Source of the DNA: Caballeronia sp. GAFFF1
GTDB taxonomy: Bacteria > Pseudomonadota > Gammaproteobacteria > Burkholderiales > Burkholderiaceae
Assembly: GCF_023630705.1 (NCBI RefSeq)
Contig: NZ_JALQEM010000013.1
Span: 1-64,000, forward strand
Direction: 5' to 3'
Length of the DNA: 64,000 nucleotides
The notes beneath the pieces were generated by a model that saw only the letters and a list, made by a program, of their open reading frames with translations, did not search any database and was not told the origin of the DNA. The position numbers and the translations under genes are program-made. This document shows positions 36,631 to 43,179 of this stretch, one piece after another. How positions within the stretch are numbered: position 1 is the stretch's first letter; the number at the start of each line of letters is the position of its first letter.

Positions 36631-38001
36631 CTAGTCGCGCGGGCCCTCGAAGCGCGCGCCCTTCATCTGTGGAAAGTCGATGGTCACTTCGAAGCCGGGC
36701 AGCGGCGTGCGATTGCGCAGCCTGAGCACGCCACGCTGCCGCGTGACGAGCCGTTGCACGATCGCCATGCCGAGGCCCGTGCCGTTGGCCTGCGTGCGCG
36801 CCGCATCCACGCGATAGAAAGGCCGCGTGATGAGCGCAACCTGATCGTCGGGGATGCCGAGGCCTTCGTCCATCACGGAGAGTTCGACGCGCCCGTGCGC
36901 CACGCGCGTTTGCAGCGTGATGCGGGCGATATCGTCGCGCTCGCTGCGGCCATACTTACGGGCGTTTTCGAGCAGATTGCCGACGACGCGGCGCGCATCC
37001 GTCGGATCGCCCTCGATGACCGCGCCCGGCGCGAGGTCCGTTCGCATCACGACGCCTTCGTCCGCCTGGAAGCGCGCGGCGAGTTCGCTTGCGATCATGG
37101 AGAGATCGACGGCTTCGGGCATGCGCTGCATCGGCCGCGCGTAGTCCAGAAAGCGGCCGATGATCATGTCCATCTGCTCGATGTCGTCGATCATCGCGAG
37201 CTTGGTCGCTTCGTCCGACGGACTCATTTCCGTTTCGAGCCGCAGGCGGGCGAGCGGCGTGCGCAGGTCGTGCGAGATGCCGGCGAGCATCAGCGCGCGG
37301 TCCGCTTCGAGCTGTTCCAGGTCCTGCACCATCTGGTTGAAGCTGCGGTTGGTTTCGGCCGCGACGCCCATGCCGCGTTCGGGCAACGGTTCCGGCGACT
37401 GTCCGGAGCCGACCTTGCGCGCCGCCAGCGCGAGACGCGCGAACGGCCGGTTGACGAGACTCGTAATGAACGCCGCGCCGAAGAGCGACAGCGCGAGCGC
37501 GAACACGCCCCAGCCGGCCCATTGCAGGCCCGTCACGGTGTCGAGTTGATCGCGGTCGAGCGCGACCCAGTAGTCGTCATCGTCGATCTTGAAGCTGATC
37601 CAGACGCCCGGAATGTCGTTGACCGACTGCGCGATGATCGTGTCGTTGCCGAGCCGCCCGCGCACGTCGCGCTCGATTAGCCGGTTGAGCGATTCGTCCG
37701 GCTGGAGCTTGTACTTGTCCGTGGTCTCGCGCGGATACACGCGCACGCCTTCGTTGCTTTCCAGATCCTGCAGCAGCGCGCGGCGCAGATCGGGATCGGA
37801 ATAGAGAAGGGCAGTGCGCGTGAGCTTCACGACAGCGACGAGCTGAAGCGCCACGCGCTGCGCGCGCGGCTCGCGTTCGATCACGCGAAAGCTCTGAAAC
37901 CAGGCGGTGAGGCTGACCGCGATGAGCAGCGCGATCAGCGCGAAAGTTCGCCAGAACAGGCCGCCGAACGCAAGCGCCAGTAGCCGCCTGTCGATGCGCA
38001 T
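36631..38001 (-). CDS. Sensor histidine kinase, EnvZ/RisS-type
   Basis: 456 aa. Two transmembrane helices (about 14-35 and 160-182) bracket a periplasmic sensor of ~120 residues. Then come a HAMP segment, the H box GISHDLRTPLARLRLE, and a catalytic ATPase domain with N box (NLLENARKYG), DEGLGIPDD and GTGLGMAIV. It phosphorylates the adjacent OmpR-type regulator, whose gene is 84 bp upstream on the same strand. In Bordetella and Burkholderia such a pair is called RisAS; the signal here is not known. Confidence 0.93.
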   Translation of the reverse strand: MRIDRRLLALAFGGLFWRTFALIALLIAVSLTAWFQSFRVIEREPRAQRVALQLVAVVKLTRTALLYSDPDLRRALLQDLESNEGVRVYPRETTDKYKLQPDESLNRLIERDVRGRLGNDTIIAQSVNDIPGVWISFKIDDDDYWVALDRDQLDTVTGLQWAGWGVFALALSLFGAAFITSLVNRPFARLALAARKVGSGQSPEPLPERGMGVAAETNRSFNQMVQDLEQLEADRALMLAGISHDLRTPLARLRLETEMSPSDEATKLAMIDDIEQMDMIIGRFLDYARPMQRMPEAVDLSMIASELAARFQADEGVVMRTDLAPGAVIEGDPTDARRVVGNLLENARKYGRSERDDIARITLQTRVAHGRVELSVMDEGLGIPDDQVALITRPFYRVDAARTQANGTGLGMAIVQRLVTRQRGVLRLRNRTPLPGFEVTIDFPQMKGARFEGPRD

Positions 38002-38085
38002 GGGTCTATCGGGTTCCGCTCGGTGAAGGGGATAAAGCGTATCGGACTCGCTTGAAGTGCGTGGGACGAGGCGGCGGGACGTGCT

Positions 38086-38811
38086 TTAAGCTGCGCCGTC
38101 GGGAATGAAGACGTAGCCGAGGCCCCACACCGTCTGAATGAAGCGCGGGCTGCTCGGATCCGGCTCGATCAGCTTGCGCAGACGGGAAATCTGCACGTCG
38201 AGGCTGCGATCGAACACTTCGTATTCACGGCCGCGTGCGAGTTCCATCAGCTTTTCGCGCGACAGCGGCTGGCGCGGGTGACGCGCGAACACTTTGAGCA
38301 CCGAGAATTCGCCGGTGGTCAGCGGAATCTCCTGGCCGTTCTTGGTCAGCGTGCGCGTGGCGAGATTCAGCGCGAACTCGCCGAACTCGAATACTTCCGT
38401 GGTTTCGGACGGCGCGCCGGGCAGTTCCGACGGCGTCTGACGCCGCAGCACCGCATGAATGCGCGCGACGAGTTCGCGCGGATTGAAGGGCTTCGGCAGA
38501 TAGTCGTCCGCGCCCATTTCCAGACCGACGATGCGGTCCACGTCTTCGCCCTTCGCCGTGAGCATGATGATGGGCGTGCGGTCGTTGCTGCCGCGCAGAC
38601 GCCGGCAGATGGAAAGGCCGTCTTCGCCGGGAAGCATGAGATCCAGCACGAGCAGGTCGAAACGCTCGCGTACCCAAAGCTTGTTCATCGACGGGGCGTT
38701 TTCCGCGACATACACGTTGAAGCCCTGCTCGCCGAGATAACGCCGAAGCAGATCGCGCAGGCGCGGATCGTCATCGACTACCAGAATTTTCGAAGGATTT
38801 TTGGTTTCCAT
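38086..38811 (-). CDS. ompR: OmpR-family response regulator (OmpR/RisA)
   Basis: 241 aa. A receiver domain (about 8-125) has the acidic pair in VVDDDPRLRD, the phospho-Asp in LLVLDLMLPGEDG and Lys in YLPKPFNPRE. A winged-helix DNA-binding domain (about 140-238) ends in ISRLRKLIEPDPSSPRFIQTVWGLGYVFIP. It is strongly like Bordetella RisA and E. coli OmpR. The AT-rich upstream region carries repeated GTAAC sites that could be its own binding sites. Confidence 0.94.
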   Translation of the reverse strand: METKNPSKILVVDDDPRLRDLLRRYLGEQGFNVYVAENAPSMNKLWVRERFDLLVLDLMLPGEDGLSICRRLRGSNDRTPIIMLTAKGEDVDRIVGLEMGADDYLPKPFNPRELVARIHAVLRRQTPSELPGAPSETTEVFEFGEFALNLATRTLTKNGQEIPLTTGEFSVLKVFARHPRQPLSREKLMELARGREYEVFDRSLDVQISRLRKLIEPDPSSPRFIQTVWGLGYVFIPDGAA

Positions 38812-38845
38812 GGCGGCATCTTAGCGCGTTTGTTCGAACGCCGAG

Positions 38846-38881
38846 TTTGTAACAAAAGCGAGTGTAACAGTTAGTTACAAA
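38846..38881. promoter_or_regulatory. Candidate OmpR-type binding cluster
   Basis: TTTGTAAC (38846-38853), TGTAAC (38863-38868) and GTTACAAA (38874-38881) form two direct copies and one inverted copy within 36 bp. The outer two make an 8-bp inverted repeat. The region is far more AT-rich than its surroundings and lies between the regulator gene and the divergent exported-protein gene. E. coli OmpR sites contain similar GTAACA cores. Confidence 0.5.
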
Positions 38882-39053
38882 ATTTACGGAGCCTGTGGCA
38901 CGGGCCCTGACTTCTCTGCGTACACTGCTTTACCTAAGCCCGCCATTCGGTAGATACTCCATTACACCAGCGGCCCCATGCGGCGCGACCAGGCCGCGTG
39001 AGGCGCATGAAAAGAATGAGGCTGTCCGGTTGTCGAGCAACGAAGGGAACAAC

Positions 39054-39458
39054 ATGAAGGGAGCGCGGCGGCGCGGACCTGTGCGCACCGAGCGCATTTT
39101 CGGAAAGACGTTAGTGGCAAGTGCGCTGTACGCTGTACTGAGCGCACAGCATGCCTATGCGCAATCTTCCCGCCTCGCTGCGTTTCCGTCCTCGTCTGCG
39201 CCATCTAACGAGTTCGACCGCTCCGTCCACATGCCCGCCGGTCGCTACGACGGCCGCATGATCCGCGCGCAGGATCGCACCGGCAAAGGCTCGAACAAGC
39301 GCGAGCGCGACAGCAGGCCCGCCGCGCTGCAACCCGTGCAGCAAGTCGATGACACCCCGCCCGCGCGCCCGCCGCGCCACACCGTCATGACGGCCGACGA
39401 GCGGCGCCTCTTGCGTCAGCACATCGAAGAGGCCGTGCGGGATCTCTACAAACGCTGA
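39054..39458 (+). CDS. Small exported protein of unknown function
   Basis: 134 aa from the ATG at 39054 (AAGGGA upstream). A basic N-terminus and hydrophobic stretch end in a signal-peptidase-like site QHAYA-QSS. The mature part is polar and low-complexity up to a short C-terminal helical block, MTADERRLLRQHIEEAVRDLYKR. I do not recognise a domain. The downstream DUF1501 gene starts 20 bp later, so both are probably one unit. Confidence 0.8.
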   Translation: MKGARRRGPVRTERIFGKTLVASALYAVLSAQHAYAQSSRLAAFPSSSAPSNEFDRSVHMPAGRYDGRMIRAQDRTGKGSNKRERDSRPAALQPVQQVDDTPPARPPRHTVMTADERRLLRQHIEEAVRDLYKR

Positions 39459-39478
39459 TCCACACAGGGACGAACGCG

Positions 39479-40429
39479 ATGAACAGACGTGAGTTCCTGT
39501 CGATCGCAAGCGTCGTCGCAGTACAACCGGTCGCGCTCTGCCGCGCATCCGAAGCGCGTCGCCCGTTGACGAGGGCGCTCGTTCTTGTCGACTTCAACGG
39601 CGGCAACGACGGACTCAATACTGTCATTCCTATTGCCGATCCCCGCTACTGCGCGCTGCGGCCGACGCTCGCCATCTCGCGGAATCACGCGTTGCGCATC
39701 GACGAGCGCACCGGCCTGCATCCGTCGCTGCGTGCCCTGATGCCCGCGTGGCATGCGGGCGAATGCGCCATCGTGCAAGGCGTCGGTTATGCGCGGCCGA
39801 ACCGCTCGCATTATCGCGCGCAGCAGATCTGGCACACGGCATCCGAGGCGGACGAATATCGCCGCGATGCGTGGCTCGCGCGCGTGCAGGCGCCGCAAAG
39901 CGCGATGGTTCATCCGGCAAGCACGCCGTTCGATACGCGATCGTTCATCGCATCCTGCGAGGCGGCTGCGCGCGTCATCGCGGCACATCGCGCGCAGAGC
40001 GGCGTCACGCTGATCCGACTCACGCTCGATGGCTTCGACACGCACCAGCATCAGGCGGCGCGGCATGCGGCGCTGCTCGCGCAGTTCGCGGACGGCATCG
40101 CTTCGCTGCGGGCCGCGTTGCTCGCGACAGGCGACTGGCGCGGCACGCTCGTGATGACTCGTTCGGAGTTCGGACGATCGGCGCGCGAGAACGAGACACG
40201 CGGCACCGATCATGGCGCGGCCGCGCCGCAGTTCGTCTTGGGCGGCGCCGTGCGCGGCGGTCTTTTCGGCGAAGCGCCGCGACTCGATGCGCTGGACGCG
40301 GAAGGCGGGCTGACGGCCGCCGTCGACTTCAGGCGGCTTTGCGCCACGGCGCTCGATGCATGCTGGAACGCGAACGCCGCCGATGTCCTCGGGCGGCCGT
40401 TCGCGCCGCTGCCGGTCATGCGCGCGTGA
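39479..40429 (+). CDS. DUF1501-family protein, Tat-exported
   Basis: 316 aa. The N-terminus MNRREFLSIASVVAV has a twin-Arg motif. The family block VDFNGGNDGLNTVIP follows the signal, and later TLDGFDTHQHQ and EFGRSARENETRGTDHGAA are typical DUF1501 (sulfatase-like fold) motifs containing likely metal ligands. Function is unknown. Many family members are paired with DUF1800 proteins, but none is adjacent here. The last codons (PFAPLPVMRA then TGA) are the seed of a downstream tandem array. Confidence 0.88.
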   Translation: MNRREFLSIASVVAVQPVALCRASEARRPLTRALVLVDFNGGNDGLNTVIPIADPRYCALRPTLAISRNHALRIDERTGLHPSLRALMPAWHAGECAIVQGVGYARPNRSHYRAQQIWHTASEADEYRRDAWLARVQAPQSAMVHPASTPFDTRSFIASCEAAARVIAAHRAQSGVTLIRLTLDGFDTHQHQAARHAALLAQFADGIASLRAALLATGDWRGTLVMTRSEFGRSARENETRGTDHGAAAPQFVLGGAVRGGLFGEAPRLDALDAEGGLTAAVDFRRLCATALDACWNANAADVLGRPFAPLPVMRA

Positions 40430-40870
40430 GCATCGCGCTTAGCGCGTGCGCGACCTTTGAGCGGGAGTTCGCGCCGCTGCCGATTATCCGCGCGTTAGAT
40501 CCAAGCTCACCGCGCGCGTCACGGTTCTCGGGCGGCCGTTCACGCCGCTGCCGGTCATGCGCGCGTGAGCATCGCGCTTGGCGCGTACGCGACCTTTTGA
40601 GCAGCCGCTCGCGCCGCTGCCGATTATCCGCGCGTTAGATCCAAGCTCACCGCGTGCGTCACGGTTCTCGGCCGGCCGTTCGCGCCACTGCCGGTCAGGC
40701 GCGCGTGAGCATCGCGCGTAGCGCATGCGCGACCTTCGAGCGGCAGTTCGCGCCGCTGCCGATGATTCCCGCGTTAGATCGAGGTTCACCGCGTGCGCCT
40801 CGTTTCGCAGGCGGCCGTTCCGGCCACTGCCGGTCATGCGCGCGTGAGCATCGCGCCTAGCGCGTGCGCC
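40391..40870. repeat. 3'-end tandem array 1, ~140-bp period
   Basis: The unit starting ggcggccgttc recurs at 40391, 40530, 40670 and 40809 (139-140 bp), with the last copy partial. Each unit contains two diverged halves of about 70 bp that share ttcgcgccgctgccg. The first half carries the DUF1501 C-terminal codons with TGA at 40427, 40566, 40706 and 40845. The same units carry, on the other strand, relics of the C-terminus of the convergent synthase gene, whose true stop is at 40857. The array therefore fills the 427 bp between the two genes. No other gene is present. Confidence 0.9.
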
Positions 40871-41687
40871 ACGTAATCCACAGCTTGCGGATCGGCGTGA
40901 GCGTAATGCGCTGGTGCAACACCTTGAAGCCTTCGCGCTCGATTTCATCGAAGCGGGCCAGCGACAGCGCCGCCTGTGCCCGCAGCACGCGCTGCGAGGC
41001 GCGCTCGGCGGGCGGGATGGCGGCAAGCGCTTCGTCGAGCGCGCGGCGCGCGCGCTCCGTCTGAAAGCGCATGAGTTCGGTGAAAGCGTCGCTGTACTTG
41101 CGGTTGATGATATCCGCCGCCGTGACATTGAACCGCTGTAACTCGTCGATGGGCACATAGACTCGGCCGTTGCGCGCGTCGTCGCCGATTTCCTGCACGC
41201 GTTCTGCGAGCAGCAGCGCGCAGCCGAGCGGCGCGGCCCACGACGACACGTCGCCACGCGCGGTGGCACGCGCGACGGCGGTCGCGAACGCGCCGCCCGT
41301 CTGGTCCAGATAGCGCCGCAGGCCGGGCCAGTCAAGATAGCGCGCCTGGTCGAGGTCCATCGAGAAACCGTCGACGAACATCGCCAGCGACGCGCGGCCT
41401 TCTTCGTCGAGCACGCCGCTTCCGTCGGCGTGAGCTTGCAGCGCCTTCGTGACCGGATGCGTCGGCTCGCCGAGATAGAGCCGCTCGAGTTCGCTCCGCC
41501 ACCACACGTGCTTGGTGCGGCCGATGGTCGGATCGCTCGTCTCCTTCACCGTTTCCTCCAGTTCGCGATAGAGCGCATAGAGGGCGGTGAGAAGCGGCTG
41601 ACGCGCGGCCGGGGCCCGGCGCAGCGCGTAGTACGTGCCTGAGCCTTCGGGAGCGGCCTTCTGCTGGCAATAGTCGTCGAAATTCAC
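40857..41687 (-). CDS. Squalene/phytoene-synthase-family protein, divergent (HpnC/HpnD-like)
   Basis: 276 aa from a GTG at 41687 (reads NFDDYCQQKAAPEGSGTYYAL), which matches the usual HpnD start and length. The fold is clear (LLTALYALYREL, GRTKHVWWRSELERL, MDLDQARYLDWPGLRRY). The two Asp-rich Mg-binding motifs are altered: the first is RELEETVKE where DDxxDE is expected, and the second is AERVQEIGDDARNGRVYVP where N-x-x-R-D-x-x-x-D is expected. Activity with farnesyl diphosphate is therefore uncertain. A longer start is possible but adds only Arg-rich residues. No hopanoid genes are adjacent. Confidence 0.82.
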   Translation of the reverse strand: MNFDDYCQQKAAPEGSGTYYALRRAPAARQPLLTALYALYRELEETVKETSDPTIGRTKHVWWRSELERLYLGEPTHPVTKALQAHADGSGVLDEEGRASLAMFVDGFSMDLDQARYLDWPGLRRYLDQTGGAFATAVARATARGDVSSWAAPLGCALLLAERVQEIGDDARNGRVYVPIDELQRFNVTAADIINRKYSDAFTELMRFQTERARRALDEALAAIPPAERASQRVLRAQAALSLARFDEIEREGFKVLHQRITLTPIRKLWITWRTR

Positions 41688-41906
41688 GGACGGGGGGCTT
41701 GTGGTGGGGAAGGCGAATAGGTTGTTCTGTGCTCGCGGTTTCGCAAGGCGTCGAGCGAGGCGGGCGCTCATTTTATCCCGGCGCGGCATTCGCAGCCGCC
41801 TGCGCCGCGCTGCCTTCGCGTGTGCGCCGACCCACCGACGCGGCGAACGGCCCGCGCAACACTGCGCGAAACACGCACAAGCGCGAGACCAACGGAGACA
41901 GCAGCC

Positions 41907-42293
41907 ATGCCGCTCAGCAAAACGGAAAACAAACAGTTCGGCGACAGGTGCCTGCCGCTCATCGTGAGGAGCGTGGCAACGGGCCTCGGCTTCGATTTTC
42001 GCGTATGCCCGCGTCAGATGAGCGTCTCGCCGACGCCCGGGCTGCATATCACGGCGGCGCGTCGCGCGGACGCGAAAGCGTCGTATCCGCTCAACGTGTT
42101 CGTGTACTTGCCGCCGTCGAGCGTGCGCCAGTTTCTATCGAACCTGGACCGGCCGATTGCCGCGGCGCGTGCCAGCGAGCGCGTGCCGGAAGAAATCAGG
42201 AAGCTGATGAATCAGACGGGCGTGGACTTCGCGGGACGATCGCAGGAGAAGGGCGAAGTGATGATGGTCGAACTGAGCGACATCGCGCTGTAG
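41907..42293 (+). CDS. Conserved-looking small cytoplasmic protein, function unknown
   Basis: 128 aa from the ATG at 41907, with GGAG nearby. There is no signal peptide or membrane segment. Blocks such as GLGFDFRVCPRQMSVS and YPLNVFVYLPPSSVRQFLSNL look like a folded domain, but I do not recognise the family. It is divergent from the synthase gene and ends just before a convergent tRNA-Leu gene. Codon use is like its neighbours. Confidence 0.65.
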   Translation: MPLSKTENKQFGDRCLPLIVRSVATGLGFDFRVCPRQMSVSPTPGLHITAARRADAKASYPLNVFVYLPPSSVRQFLSNLDRPIAAARASERVPEEIRKLMNQTGVDFAGRSQEKGEVMMVELSDIAL

Positions 42294-42319
42294 CCGCTCC
42301 GAACGAGCGGTTGGGGAAG

Positions 42320-42406
42320 TGGTGCGAGGAGGGGGACTCGAACCCCCACACCCTTGCGGGCGTCAGGACCTAAACCTGGTGCGTCTACCAATTTCGCCAT
42401 CCTCGC
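42320..42406 (-). tRNA. tRNA-Leu (anticodon UAG)
   Basis: The minus strand folds as a class II tRNA with acceptor GCGAGGA pairing to TCCTCGC, a long variable arm, and the T-loop GGTTCGAGTCC. The anticodon loop TTTAGGT gives UAG, reading CUA-type leucine codons. CCA is encoded at the 3' end (42322-42320). Confidence 0.96.
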
Positions 42407-42409
42407 AGC

Positions 42410-42659
42410 ACGGGGCTTTGCGAGCCAGCGGATTCAATCCTGCCGCACTTGACACACCCCGTGTCCGGCACCGGTCCACTGTGCCAAGCCGGGCATTCTA
42501 ACGCATTCGTCAGGCGATGTCTGAGAATTTGCGTGACGATCGCATGGCTCGCGGCGACATGCAGCGCGCGATGCTGGCGATATGGGCTTCAGCATTGCGG
42601 CGAGGCAGACGTCTGCCTAGAATCTCGCTCAATCCTTCCGTTTCGCTTTCTCGCTCTCA
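42410..42659. other. Region upstream of the DUF2946-TonB-PepSY operon
   Basis: 250 bp between tRNA-Leu and the DUF2946 gene. It must carry the operon promoter. I looked for a Fur box and did not find a good match, so iron control is not supported from sequence. Confidence 0.35.
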
Positions 42660-43085
42660 ATGACCCGCAACGCGCGCAATCGCTTCGTCGCATGGCTCGG
42701 CATCGCCGCCATGTGGCTCGCCATTGTCGCGCCGGTCATCAGCCAGAGCATCGCCGCGCGCAACGCGGCACTCGATCCCGAGGCGCCGCTTTGTACCGTC
42801 AGTACGCTCGCGAGCTTCTTCGCGCAAGGCGGCGAGCACGCTGATCACCATCCAGCGCATGCAGACGCCGACGAGCACGCGGGCCATCACGACGCCGCAG
42901 GACACTTCGACGCCTGCGCATATTGCGGGCTGCTCGCGCATCATCTGCCGGTCGCGTCGGCGGCGGCGCATGCGGTCACGCCTGTCGAGCGCGTCACGCG
43001 CGCGGCGCCCGTCGCGGCGGTCGACGCCCCCTGCTCGAAGTCGTTCAACGCCGCGGCTGCGCGCGCGCCGCCCGTCCTTTCCTGA
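42660..43085 (+). CDS. DUF2946-family His-rich exported protein
   Basis: 141 aa. An N-terminal hydrophobic helix (about 10-30) is a signal or anchor. The middle is very His-rich (HADHHPAHADADEHAGHHDAAGH) and is followed by a CAYCGLLAHH motif, a likely metal-binding region. DUF2946 proteins commonly sit beside TonB receptors and copper or iron genes. Here a TonB receptor follows 94 bp later on the same strand. Confidence 0.87.
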   Translation: MTRNARNRFVAWLGIAAMWLAIVAPVISQSIAARNAALDPEAPLCTVSTLASFFAQGGEHADHHPAHADADEHAGHHDAAGHFDACAYCGLLAHHLPVASAAAHAVTPVERVTRAAPVAAVDAPCSKSFNAAAARAPPVLS

Positions 43086-43179
43086 AGCCGTTCTCCGTCC
43101 GATCGCACCGATTCTCGCCCGGCGCCTGAGCGCCCGGCGACGCGCGCGTTTCGCTCGTCAGCTCATTCAGGAACTCACC

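Noticed and set aside
40484..41335. 283-codon minus-strand frame through array 1
   Set aside because: It reads the repeat in a second frame and overlaps the synthase gene; the repeated MTGSG-like peptide comes from the array and not from a selected protein.
42410..42659. Fur box before the TonB operon
   Set aside because: No 19-bp match close to the consensus was seen.
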